From NCBI GenBank assembly GCA_017555965.1, contig JAFZFH010000010.1:1-40488 (forward strand): 40,488 nt of DNA. Reading direction: 5' to 3'. Source of the stretch: Bacteroidales bacterium. Its GTDB lineage: Bacteria; Bacteroidota; Bacteroidia; Bacteroidales; UBA932. A program made the position numbers and the translations under genes. This document shows positions 6,274 to 16,300 of the stretch, in pieces (positions within the stretch are counted from its first letter, which is position 1; every line of letters starts with the position of its first letter). Below the pieces are notes generated by a model. That model saw nothing but the letters and a program-made list of their open reading frames with translations. It ran no database searches and was not told where the DNA came from.

Positions 6274-7659
6274 CTATAAGGTTATTTCAAAATATGCTAT
6301 CATTGAGCCTGCGTCATACAACTTTACATATAAGGTAGGAGAATAGGAAGTTGTGTATGTTATCGCACCATAGTAGTGGCCAAATCCGAATTTCCCTCCG
6401 TTCCTATAATCAATCTTTCCCCCTGAAATGATGTCAGTCTCCGTTTTAAGTTTAGTTATAGTATATATTGTTGATGTCGTGGTATTGGCGTCATCGGTTC
6501 TTTGAAAACATATAGAATCATTCCCGTCCGTTGTGTTAGCGAGATCGCCACTTACCCTGAGTTTCATAAACTTGATCAAACCACTCGGAAGGTTTATGAC
6601 GGTCTTTGCATTTCCTCCAGAAAGAGAGGATCCTATTGCATTGCTCGTAACCGCTATTGCTGCCACGTCTTCATATCGGGCGCCCTCGTATGTGCATGGA
6701 TATATAGAACCATTGAAATTAAACCACCCTAACGGGCTTTTGGCTCTTAATACCCTTGCAGTATTACTATATTCATCGTACACGTCAAATGTGACGCTCG
6801 AACCGGGAGCAAGAATCAAGTAACTGTATAGGCCCGTAAGTGAGGCCACCTTCATACTCGACTCCACGATTCTTGGCATGGCAATTTTAGCCCCACTGAT
6901 GTATATATATGACGGACTTGAAGTATTAGTTGATATAATAGTCACCGATCCTAATCTTTTGACAGGACTGCTGGCTGAGACATTTGCAGAATTATATGAA
7001 CCGACGCTTATGCTTCTGCCCGAAGTTATACCGGAACTTATCAATATCGTTCTATTGAGTGCAGCACTTGTTTCCCCGATAGGATTTAGCCAAGCTCCGC
7101 TAATCTCACCGTCACCGTCAGCATCCCAACTGATTGCCCCATCCGCAAGACGACCGCTTCCGTCATCATTAAGGAGTATCTTTTCATCAGCGATGGAAAC
7201 CTTCCCCTGAAACAAGCCCTCCATCGCCGTTATGATACCATCCTTCGATATGATAGTTTTGTTGTTAAAGTTTGCTGCTCCTTCCGAATCCAATGTTATT
7301 TTCCCAGATGTATGCCGGATCTGGCCATTCTCCAGAATCCACCCTGAACCATCATCCCCGACAATAAGACAGCGGACTGATAAGAAGTCCATGTCATTTT
7401 CGACCTGCCACAGACCGCTGTCTTTTTGTACCTCACTGAACGGTGTTTCAGAGTCAGCTGCAATATGCGTAGACATACAGCGGTAAAACACACCACTGTA
7501 ATATGCGTAATCAATAAAGACCTCCCCGGATGCACCCGAAAAATACTGTATCCCGGCCACATACTTGCGTGGACGGGCAATCGCCCCACGTTCCCCTGGT
7601 GCTCCAGGTTCCGGGTCTCTCTTGAGTGAAATCCTCGTTACTTTTTTCAACGCCGTCAT
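6274..7659 (-). CDS. Tail fibre / carbohydrate-binding-like structural protein
   Basis: A 461-residue protein. The N-terminus carries a short collagen-like segment (EPGAPGERGAIARP) followed by GEVFIDYAYYSGVFYRCMS, as in phage fibre proteins that bind glycans. The middle is a series of Ser, Thr and Gly-rich strands, with ILENGQIRHTSGKITLDSEG and KVSIADEKILLNDDGSGRL, a pattern typical of beta-helical or triple-stranded fibres. The C-terminus ends SMIAYFEITL. It lies between the Ig-like protein and the DGR target with short gaps, so it probably forms the stalk of the receptor-binding apparatus. The family is not identified with certainty. Confidence 0.6.
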   Translation of the reverse strand: MTALKKVTRISLKRDPEPGAPGERGAIARPRKYVAGIQYFSGASGEVFIDYAYYSGVFYRCMSTHIAADSETPFSEVQKDSGLWQVENDMDFLSVRCLIVGDDGSGWILENGQIRHTSGKITLDSEGAANFNNKTIISKDGIITAMEGLFQGKVSIADEKILLNDDGSGRLADGAISWDADGDGEISGAWLNPIGETSAALNRTILISSGITSGRSISVGSYNSANVSASSPVKRLGSVTIISTNTSSPSYIYISGAKIAMPRIVESSMKVASLTGLYSYLILAPGSSVTFDVYDEYSNTARVLRAKSPLGWFNFNGSIYPCTYEGARYEDVAAIAVTSNAIGSSLSGGNAKTVINLPSGLIKFMKLRVSGDLANTTDGNDSICFQRTDDANTTTSTIYTITKLKTETDIISGGKIDYRNGGKFGFGHYYGAITYTTSYSPTLYVKLYDAGSMIAYFEITL

Positions 7660-7667
7660 AAGGTATA

Positions 7668-8708
7668 TTATTCTGCTGAAATTATAAGTGTGAGATCACC
7701 GCCTGCCTGTACTGCGTGGCTGTAAGTGACCATAAAACTTGTTCCCCCGTCCTGCGAATCGATCTCGCTTCCGTCCGACTTTGTAAGAAGGTAATTGAAA
7801 GTATATCCGCTTACCTCCGTCGAGGTGCTGCGCTTCATCACCTTCGGGCGGTAATAGATTGATGTCTGGACTGAACTGACCTCCTCCGGCACAGAGTTTC
7901 CTGCACTGTCAGTCGGGTTCGGGTAAATGATCAGGACATCTGTCTCATCAGATACCTCCTGAACAGCACTCGTAACCTTATCTCCGACAATAGCCTCACA
8001 CTTGTAGAGTTCGGTACTGTTGATATCAGAGGCCGATATGGTGATTGACTGGGTGTTCTTGTTCAGATCAACCCAACCATCAGAACCATTTGTCACTCGC
8101 ATCTTATACCATTTGTAAGACACCCCGGATGTCTTTTCAGTTCCACCGACCAGCAGCTTGCCTGTCATTGTCAAGGTCGGTACATCATCATCGATGACTC
8201 CTCCGTTATTTACTGTGATGTAGGCAAGGCAAGCCTCACCATCTGTCTGCTCAATGGCAACATCTATCGAGGCGGAAACTGTCGTATCGAATCCGGTATT
8301 AACAATGCCCTTGAACTCAATAGTATCAGTATCTATATTGCTTGCTGAGGCAATCTCCTTCAGGATCGTCAATGTCGGTACCGAAAACCCGTCAATGGTC
8401 TTATACTCCGTCTTGAATGTCCCGGCTGGGAGACTTCCAACCGCAGTCGATAGCCCGTTGCTGAAAACTATCTCGGTACCATTATAATACCATTTATAGC
8501 CCGAGGTTTTAACGGCCACTCTTGTGGCCTGTAACGAGCTTCTGACCACCGGATATATACACGGCTGGTTCGCTATGAAAGAGGGCGAAACAGCCCCGTT
8601 TCCGTTTGAAACAAACTGCTTCAATGGGAATGTGCTGCGGAGATTGCAGTTCAGGGTATCACCCTGCTTCACGAACTTGATCGTGGTCTGTCCTTTACAA
8701 ATGCTCAT
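7668..8708 (-). CDS. Tail protein with Ig-like domains
   Basis: A 346-residue protein made mostly of beta-strands. YKWYYNGTEIVFSNG, YKWYKMRVTNGSDG and TELYKCEAIVGDKV match the Trp and Cys framework of immunoglobulin-like folds, probably two or three domains in tandem. The N-terminus (KGQTTIKFVKQGDTLNCNL) resembles the start of fibre-associated proteins. Such domains in phage tails help bind cell-surface sugar weakly or extend the fibre. It lies in the leftward tail operon, six bases past the 71-residue gene. Only the general fold is inferred. Confidence 0.55.
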   Translation of the reverse strand: MSICKGQTTIKFVKQGDTLNCNLRSTFPLKQFVSNGNGAVSPSFIANQPCIYPVVRSSLQATRVAVKTSGYKWYYNGTEIVFSNGLSTAVGSLPAGTFKTEYKTIDGFSVPTLTILKEIASASNIDTDTIEFKGIVNTGFDTTVSASIDVAIEQTDGEACLAYITVNNGGVIDDDVPTLTMTGKLLVGGTEKTSGVSYKWYKMRVTNGSDGWVDLNKNTQSITISASDINSTELYKCEAIVGDKVTSAVQEVSDETDVLIIYPNPTDSAGNSVPEEVSSVQTSIYYRPKVMKRSTSTEVSGYTFNYLLTKSDGSEIDSQDGGTSFMVTYSHAVQAGGDLTLIISAE

Positions 8709-8714
8709 ATCTCA

Positions 8715-8930
8715 TTACTTTTTAAGTTCCTGCCTTGCCTCAAGGTTGGAAAGGACTTTCCCCTCCAACGATGCGACCTTATCCTCAAACGAATCCTCCG
8801 GACTGCCATAGGTCATCAGATCGCTTTCATTGATTATTATGCAACCGTCCGAAGTCTCGGCACGGAGTTTATGAAGTCCAAGTTCGACGGCTCTGCCGTG
8901 CGGAATCTTGATATATCTGTATGCTCTCAT
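8715..8930 (-). CDS. Small tail-operon protein of unknown function
   Basis: A 71-residue protein between two Ig-like tail genes, with gaps of only 2 and 6 bases. The N-terminus reads MRAYRYIKIPHGRAVELG, and the C-terminal third (FEDKVASLEGKVLSNLEARQELKK) is a predicted short coiled coil. It could be an accessory fibre subunit or a fibre chaperone. I do not recognise the family. Confidence 0.55.
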   Translation of the reverse strand: MRAYRYIKIPHGRAVELGLHKLRAETSDGCIIINESDLMTYGSPEDSFEDKVASLEGKVLSNLEARQELKK

Positions 8931-8932
8931 CG

Positions 8933-10102
8933 CTATAAGGTTATTATATTGTCGTTGTCATCAGTGATTGTATTTCCGTCATCATCGGTCATTGCCCCAA
9001 GCGGTTCAAAAGGGATGACATCGAGGGCGACATCCGCACCGTCTGCAAATTCAGAAGCATCTATCGATATGCTTTCCCCATAGCCAATCACCATAAAGTC
9101 TGCATCGTGCACGGCTCTCTTCATATACCAGACAATGGAGAAATGTTCAGAAGGGTTCTCGAGAACCTGCCTTCCAACTGTCACCACACACTCATTCTTG
9201 ACCATCGTCGCCCCGGAAGGAACCTCGACCCCTCCGTGAACTATATGTTCGAAATCATACGCAGGATAGCGACGGAGTACCGCAGTCCTTGCCGTCAGAC
9301 ATCCGGAAGTAGGGGCTGATGGGAGGCTCGCCCCAGGCAGTGCATATTCCGCCTTGCAGAGAAGACAGACCATTCCATCCACATATTCAGGATCGATCAC
9401 CAGTTTGGAGGTGTTCTGCCCGGACTCATAAAACAGGTCATCCGTCGTGATCAGAGTCTCCACCCCGGATTCAACCTTATACCACCAGTACCGGACCGAT
9501 GCACCAAGAGAAGCAGGGTCCTTGCTTCCGATGGCCACATTCGCCTGTATGCTTCTCGTTCCTTCATCCGCTATCGGGTTGAACACGAAGGATGCAGGTT
9601 TATCAAGGGAAAGAGTGGCCACCACCGCAACCGATGTGGTACTCATCACGGCATTCGCCTGAATCCTCAGGATCCTGCCAGTCCTTCCGTCTATGTAATT
9701 GCCGACGAAGACCAGCATAACAGGCTCGAGATACTCCACGTTCCTTGAGACAGTCAGAGTACCGTCCTCTGCCACCGAGTACCCGGCAGTCGCTGCCGTT
9801 ATCAGGTACTGCGACAGTTCATCGGTCAGGATCGTTCCCTGCGACACCTTTTCTGCTATATCCTGAGGAAGAGCATACCAGTTCACACTCGAGAACTGAA
9901 TCTGTCCGTCCGGGATAATTCCGTTAGGATCCTGGACGAAAGCCTCCGGAACAATCACCAACGGGGTAAGTTCCCTGTCAGGCACGAATTCCGACAGTTC
10001 CGCACTGTGTGTCTGGGTAAGGCTGCCACCCTGCACAAGGAGGGAAGCGGATATGTTCAAAGGGTCATATACAATCCCTATTCTCTTTATCTTCTTTGCC
10101 AT
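8933..10102 (-). CDS. Tail protein with Ig-like repeats
   Basis: A 389-residue beta-rich protein starting MAKKIKRIGIVYDPLNIS. Segments such as GASVRYWWYKVESGVETLI, VCLLCKAEYALPG and HFSIVWYMKRAVHDADF carry the Trp and Cys spacing of Ig-like domains, similar to the 346-residue protein downstream, so the two may be distant paralogues. The C-terminus is strongly acidic and repetitive (MTDDDGNTITDDNDN). It follows the large tail-hub protein after 23 bases, so it is probably part of the tail tip. Confidence 0.5.
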   Translation of the reverse strand: MAKKIKRIGIVYDPLNISASLLVQGGSLTQTHSAELSEFVPDRELTPLVIVPEAFVQDPNGIIPDGQIQFSSVNWYALPQDIAEKVSQGTILTDELSQYLITAATAGYSVAEDGTLTVSRNVEYLEPVMLVFVGNYIDGRTGRILRIQANAVMSTTSVAVVATLSLDKPASFVFNPIADEGTRSIQANVAIGSKDPASLGASVRYWWYKVESGVETLITTDDLFYESGQNTSKLVIDPEYVDGMVCLLCKAEYALPGASLPSAPTSGCLTARTAVLRRYPAYDFEHIVHGGVEVPSGATMVKNECVVTVGRQVLENPSEHFSIVWYMKRAVHDADFMVIGYGESISIDASEFADGADVALDVIPFEPLGAMTDDDGNTITDDNDNIITL

Positions 10103-10125
10103 TTTGAAAACGGTTTTAATGCCAC

Positions 10126-12879
10126 TTAAAAGTCTATTTCAGCCGATAACACCTCTGCACCGTCACGGACATACACCTGACAGATAAACTTACCGGAAAA
10201 GGCAGATAAATCCTCATTCGTCAGGGTCAGTTCCTTTCCTGTCGATGCGTGGTCTGTATTCCACACTGCATCCGCAGCCGTATCCCCGGTATCTCTTGAC
10301 CAGGTCCAATCCGAATCAAGTATATCGGAGGTTATATCAGTCACACCTCGCTTCACGACTGCCGTCAGGGTTGTAGAAAGCTGGCCATACAGGAATGTCT
10401 CGCCATCTGATGATTCAATCTCAAGACTCAAGGTCGTATCACCGGCAACCAGCAGCCAGTCCGTTGAATCATATCGAGGCTCCTGCGTGGTACCCTCGAC
10501 GATGCAGCGGTATTTGCAGGATTTATGGTAAACCTCATCCTGGTACTCGGCATTGCACAGATACGGATCATTGAGGGCTGTCTGGTAATTCCATAATGCA
10601 CGGTCACGGATGATCCTCACCACATTGCCGGATTTGTCTATCTGAAAGAAGTTTCTGGCCAGCACATTGTCAAGATAAACGCCCGGCTTGCCACTTATCG
10701 GCAGATTGTCCGGGGTGAGAGCTGACGGGATGGATCCAAGCACAACAGCATAATGTCTCGGCTGAATGATATACTGATCGACACCTGACAATATGGATAT
10801 CCTCTGCTCCGATGAGCTGAAGTACTGGCTGCGCTGCCTTTCCTCATTCGTGAAGTTTCCGTATCTCGCTATGTTCATATATGGCACGGGGACGGCATTG
10901 ACTCCACCCGGAACCTCCGACTCTGCACCAAGCACAATCCTTACAGAACCTGCTGCCTCATCAACCGCAGTAACCCTGAAATACGATGTAATAAACCCTG
11001 CAGATGTATTGTAATGACCCTTGCAGATATCATCCACCGCAAGTTCAACAGTCTCGTTATCCTCCAGCTCAAGTTCAAGGATGAAGGCGGTATCACTGTC
11101 CGGGTCCGGGGTGACTGACTTGATGACAGCACCCTCGGTATTCCACATTTCGCCACCTGTCACGCTGACCTTGTTGTATATCAACTGCGGTACCTTCAGG
11201 AATGAGCGAAGCACGAGCGAAGTCATCTCCGCATTTCCTTCACGGTCAATGGAGGCACCTGTTCCTGTCTCGAGACCTGATATGAACTCACCGATCTCGA
11301 TACCGTCAAGGAACTTTATCAAGGCTGCTGCCACATCCGGGTAAAGCCTACTCAAGTGTTCCTTGATGGACTTCTTTGCAGAGAAGATATTGAAGTCCGA
11401 CGCAGGGGTACTCTCCCAGCTGCGGATCACTGCCGGCACACTGCCTGCTGCCGACCTGCTGAATGTCCTGACCTCCTCGATATTGTCCTGGATAGTTGTG
11501 ATCGTTCCTCTCGAGAGAACATCACTCACCTCAAGATCGTACTTTGTAGGGCGGTTCACATTCTGCGAGAACGATGTCACCCTGCTTTCACGATATCCGG
11601 TCTCAGGGAAATACTCATCACTCTCAAGTCTGATTCGCTGACCGATATCGAAGGAAAGCCCTCGCTTCTCGATATCCACATAATTAGTCGGAACCTTATA
11701 CACCCTGTAATCTTTCCTGTGCTTGAGCATATATTCATCGACCGCCTCCTTGTATTCCTGTTCGGCAAGATCATACCACTCATCAGGAAGTGTGATGTTG
11801 TAGATTATATATTCATCACCAGCCTTCGGGATAAGCATACCACCTGGGAGTTGCGTATCATCCTCGTACGGCCACTGCGTGATTATCTCGAATTCCTTTG
11901 CTCCGGAATGATAGTTCACCTCGAAGTCACGCCCGTTCAGGTCGCCGGACTGGAAAGCGATATGCTTGACCAGACCGCCGATCTCATAATCATTCGGATC
12001 AAACGGGATATCAGCATCCTTGAAGTAATATATCGTGAACGGATTCCCGTCCTCATCCTTGACATCTTTTGTCCTGACACTGCTGACTTTTCCAACCCTG
12101 CGAGGATATATTCCGGAGAATGCCTCAGACTCGTAATGCTCGACAATACCCAGATGGGTATCCTGCTCCACATACTTTGCCCTGTCCGGCAACTGGAGAC
12201 GGGTATATCCATATTTGGACTTATCTATATTCCTGGTGCTTCCCACTGGGAAGAGCCTTGTAAAGAATTTCACATTCTCCGCAGAAGCGACCTCGATGCT
12301 CAGACCGCCTCCGTTATACTTGAGAGGAATTGCCTCACCGTATTCGCATCGGCACAGATTGACTGTCAATCCGTCAAACCAGTACTCGGTTCCGGCAGCC
12401 TCCGATATACGCTGCAACGCCTCATCACAATATAAACCTTCGTATGTTATGGTCAGATATTCGGTATCTTCCACCTGACCCACCTTCCAGTCAGTCGTTC
12501 CGGTCTGACGGTTGATATTCTCAACCACCATAGCCACGTGTTCAGAGGCTGGGGCAGTCAATGTGAATACAGGCTCACAAGCACCGTCGGTATCCATCAG
12601 AACGAGAGCCTGGCCGATGATATTCTCCGGACCATAGAACTTGCATTCATAGTTCCACTCGACCGAAGACTTCTGTTTAGGCACATACTCCTCGGTTATC
12701 CAGAACCTCTGACCGCAGAAATCCACATAGTCGTTCACGGCAAGACGCACAAACTCAAACGAGACAAAAGACAGATTCAGCACGTGGTCTGATCCTATAC
12801 CTCGCTGGCGTGTGGAATTGTCAGAAGGTGACACTGTCATCTTCAGTACTCCGTCCTTGCTGTAGATTTCAAGTTCCAT
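10126..12879 (-). CDS. Tail hub / tail-associated (Tal-like) protein
   Basis: A 917-residue protein directly after the distal-tail candidate, the usual place of the siphovirus tail hub. Residues 1 to about 400 look like the hub: LSFVSFEFVRLAVNDYVDFCG, then GTEYWFDGLTVNLCRCEYG and the repeated strands before it. The middle (about 470-560) includes AKKSIKEHLSRLYPDVAAAL and then IDREGNAEMTSLVLRSFL, as in proteins that attach fibres. The last 100 residues are Ig-like (TWSRDTGDTAADAVWNTDH, SGKFICQVYVRDG). I see no clear peptidase active site. It should sit at the tail tip and carry the fibres encoded downstream. Confidence 0.65.
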   Translation of the reverse strand: MELEIYSKDGVLKMTVSPSDNSTRQRGIGSDHVLNLSFVSFEFVRLAVNDYVDFCGQRFWITEEYVPKQKSSVEWNYECKFYGPENIIGQALVLMDTDGACEPVFTLTAPASEHVAMVVENINRQTGTTDWKVGQVEDTEYLTITYEGLYCDEALQRISEAAGTEYWFDGLTVNLCRCEYGEAIPLKYNGGGLSIEVASAENVKFFTRLFPVGSTRNIDKSKYGYTRLQLPDRAKYVEQDTHLGIVEHYESEAFSGIYPRRVGKVSSVRTKDVKDEDGNPFTIYYFKDADIPFDPNDYEIGGLVKHIAFQSGDLNGRDFEVNYHSGAKEFEIITQWPYEDDTQLPGGMLIPKAGDEYIIYNITLPDEWYDLAEQEYKEAVDEYMLKHRKDYRVYKVPTNYVDIEKRGLSFDIGQRIRLESDEYFPETGYRESRVTSFSQNVNRPTKYDLEVSDVLSRGTITTIQDNIEEVRTFSRSAAGSVPAVIRSWESTPASDFNIFSAKKSIKEHLSRLYPDVAAALIKFLDGIEIGEFISGLETGTGASIDREGNAEMTSLVLRSFLKVPQLIYNKVSVTGGEMWNTEGAVIKSVTPDPDSDTAFILELELEDNETVELAVDDICKGHYNTSAGFITSYFRVTAVDEAAGSVRIVLGAESEVPGGVNAVPVPYMNIARYGNFTNEERQRSQYFSSSEQRISILSGVDQYIIQPRHYAVVLGSIPSALTPDNLPISGKPGVYLDNVLARNFFQIDKSGNVVRIIRDRALWNYQTALNDPYLCNAEYQDEVYHKSCKYRCIVEGTTQEPRYDSTDWLLVAGDTTLSLEIESSDGETFLYGQLSTTLTAVVKRGVTDITSDILDSDWTWSRDTGDTAADAVWNTDHASTGKELTLTNEDLSAFSGKFICQVYVRDGAEVLSAEIDF

Positions 12880-12900
12880 TCAAAAGTCCTTTATATCCTG

Positions 12901-13356
12901 TTAAAATTTCGGTTTGGGTTCACGGAAATTGACCACAAATCTTCCCATCACCATACCTTCAAAATCGGTCAGCTGCTTATACTTTTCTGCCGACTTGTAG
13001 TAAAACGCAAAGTGCATATCTAATTCCGGCAGATAGACATCCAGCCAGCCCTTGTTTCCTTTCCGGAGCATCTCAAGGAATGACATATAATTGCTCAGGA
13101 ACGAAGCCTTATCCTTGGCTGAAATGGCAAACTTCAAACTCACGTCCCTTGCCTTGAGGCTCTGGATAATCTCTTCAGGAAGTTCGACTCCGTCATTCTC
13201 CCTGATCGAAACTTCCTCCTGTTCCTTGACCTCCGACGGCTTCATCAGAGCGTCATAATTTGAGGTGTCTCCCTGCTTTTCCTCCGTAAGGAAAGCACCG
13301 TATGTTTCATATACATCTACATTGTTGATGTACAGAAGTCCTTTCAGTATTTCCAT
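12901..13356 (-). CDS. Probable distal tail (Dit-like) protein
   Basis: A 151-residue protein between the tape measure and the hub, the usual site of the distal tail protein that joins tube to baseplate. It starts MEILKGLLYINNVDVYETYG and ends GRFVVNFREPKPKF, beta-rich at both ends with a helical centre (ISAKDKASFLSNYMSFLEML). The position and the small beta-rich form support the call, but no diagnostic motif is visible. Confidence 0.5.
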   Translation of the reverse strand: MEILKGLLYINNVDVYETYGAFLTEEKQGDTSNYDALMKPSEVKEQEEVSIRENDGVELPEEIIQSLKARDVSLKFAISAKDKASFLSNYMSFLEMLRKGNKGWLDVYLPELDMHFAFYYKSAEKYKQLTDFEGMVMGRFVVNFREPKPKF

Positions 13357-13360
13357 ATCC

Positions 13361-16300
13361 TTACTTGACTTTTAATCCATCTCTCTTAACCGCCTCGAGC
13401 AGGGCATAAATCAAAGGCAGACTGTCGGTATTGTCTGCGGTTCTCTGCTGGTACTCCAGTGATCTGCCGAGGGATTCCGTAACATTATCCAGTTTGAGGT
13501 CGGCACTTGCCACGTGCTGAACAGTTGCTGTCCATAAACCCTCCAGTTTGTTTCCCTGGTCCACTGTCATAGTCTCGACACCGCCAGTCTTTCCTGTCTG
13601 GGTAACTCCGGAGTCATTCCACAGTTCAAAGCCCTTTTCCTCTGCCATCTTCTTGACTTTATCCATCCATTCGGCAGCATTCTCCATCGTGCCACCCATA
13701 GAATTGTAGAAATCCTCAAGGATATTCATCTGCTCCATTGCGATATCCTCCTCGCTCTTATCCCCGTCATATATCGCCTTCAGGTCATTCTCAAGCTGGG
13801 CGAATTTGTCAGCGAAGAACAATGAATAGGCAAGATCCTCAAACAATTTCTCGAGGGCATCCGCAGTCGATTCTGCGAAATTCACCAGATAATCTTCCCC
13901 GGCATCGCAGTAGGACTTTATGGCATCTACAGCTGCACTGCCAAGAGAACCGAAAGTGCTTGTAAGGTATTCCTCAAGTGCTGCATCTGCCTTATCCATC
14001 ATATCCTTCAGATCAATCAGATTCTCGAGATATGCACGTGTCTCATCAGACATCTTTTGGGTATCGAGGATCGTCTGAAGCATCGCTGCATCCAGTTCAC
14101 CGTTTGCATCGATGAGTTCCGGATAAACATCGAGGATACTGCTGTAAACATCACGACCTTTGCCCCATCCGAAAAGACCGGTCTTTTCGTGCCCGGTTAC
14201 GATTGAAGCATTGGCAAGACCCGCAATGCCATTTTTCATATTCTCCCTTTCGGAATTCGTGCGTATGCCCTGTGTCTGACGTCTTGAAGGACTACCATGT
14301 CCGACATTGTTCATCTCCCTTCTGAAATCAGCGAGAGCCTCCTTGTATGTCTGAATAGCATTGGCTGCCTTGGCGATTTCTTTTTCACCGAATATGGTAG
14401 AAGCCTCCTCAAGCAAAAGTTTCTGCTCAAGCAGAAGGAGGTTGTACTGTCTCTGGTACTCCAGTCTCGCACGGCTCACCTCCTCAAGAGCAGCCCAGTG
14501 CTTTGCCTCTGCCTCGATGGCCATAGTAGCAACACTTGTGATCAGACCGAGTGCTGCACCTGCAATCGCACCATAAACGCCTCCTATCTGTGCACCTGCA
14601 GCAGCTCCCTCAAGGGTTGATGACATTGTATCGGTAGCCTTCTGCATCGCATCCGCAACTTCACCGAGATGCTCATCCCCGGAAAGTTCTGCTATCTCTG
14701 CAAGGCTGCCAGCCATCTGAGCAAAGCAGGAATTTATCGCCATTCCCGACTGAACCATACGATTCATTCCGGCATTGATTCCTGCGGTCTTCTGTTCCTG
14801 GTCTGTCATCTTCAGAGCATCCCTGATCTGCTTGATTCCACCGATGAACTGAGCAGCATAACCACCACGGCCGTAAAGTTCCTCCTTCTTATCGATGATC
14901 TTCTGGAACAGCTGCTGTATCAGTTCTGAATCCTTGGCCATAGCCTCGATCTGCTCATCAGTAAAGCCGAGTTTGTCCGAGGTGTCGGTACCATTCAGAA
15001 GATTGATCAGTTTCTGTGCATACTCAATGACATTCTCGATCTTCTTCTTTGACTGTGAGGTAGCATTCGAGAACACTGCCTGGAGCATTGCCGAACTGTC
15101 CTTGGCAGAATTCGATATCTCCTTATCCAGTTTGTCGAGTTCTGCGTTCTTTTGTCTCTTTGCCTCCGCTATGGCAGCATCGGCATCTTTGCCATTTATT
15201 GCCCCGGATGCTTTCTTTGCTTCCAGCTCTGCGATGTCAGCACTGTACTTCTTCTCAATCGCTGTCCTGCGAGTTGCATAATCCTGATACTTATCCAGAA
15301 GATCCGCGATATGATCATCAGTCTGCTTCTTTTCCCTTGCATTGATGGCAGCGACCTCGTTATCATACAAGGCAGCAGCATTGGCCATCTGCATATCATA
15401 ATTTGCAGTAACCTTCTGTTTCTGCGCCGGATCAACCTTGTACCCGGCTTTTTCAAGTTCTGCATATATACGCAGGTATTCGGCTTTCTCGGCTTCGATA
15501 CGTTCCTTCTCTCGCTGGAATGCAAGGGCTGCTTCCTCTCGTTCTCTTGCGTATCCTTCCTTCTGAAGGGCAATAACCTGGTCCTCAACTGCACGCCTGG
15601 CCTCCAGTTCCATTTCACCGAGCCGTTCGGCATTACGGGCGTTGGTGTCTGCCTGGTTATCTCCACCTTTGGCCGAAGCACCTGTAATGGACTCCAGCAT
15701 CTTCTCATACTGCTGGATTTCCGCCATAGCTGCATCATAGTCCGCCTTGTTGGTAATATCCTTCAGTGCCTTTCTCTTGGCTGCTATGGTGTTTTCCAAG
15801 TCCTTGATAGACCCGTCAATCACTTCGCCTATTCCTGCATTACTTGCGTGGTAATTCTCTCGATACAGGGAGTTTTCAAGTTCCTGCATAAGGGCTTCTT
15901 TCTCTTTCTTTGCTTCTGCGAGAGCCTTATTCTTATGCCCCTTGCCGTTACCGGCCTGTTCAATGCCCCATACGCCTTTCCACCATACATCGACTTTACC
16001 ACCATATCCTCTGACTGTCTGATAGTCTTCTGCAGGGGTCGCCTGAATCTTGTTTATCTTATCGTCAGCTTCGACGATCTTATTCATCAGGCTCTGCTGC
16101 TTCGCCTGTTCAAAAAGGATCTTGATATAAGCCTCAGATTTAGATGTCAGAGTATCGTACCATTCTGCGAGTGTCTGGAAATAACCGAACGATTCCCCAT
16201 ACTTGCCGTTGAGTTCATCCACCAGCCTGCGCTCCTCTGCACGAGTTCCGTTGAACTCCTTAATTCGGTTCATCGTCTGAGTCATCTCGAACCTGGTCTT

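Noticed and set aside
11356-12435. Open frame of 359 codons antisense to the tail hub
   Set aside because: The tail hub has a clear operon context; this frame has no ribosome site, no neighbours and no recognisable motif.
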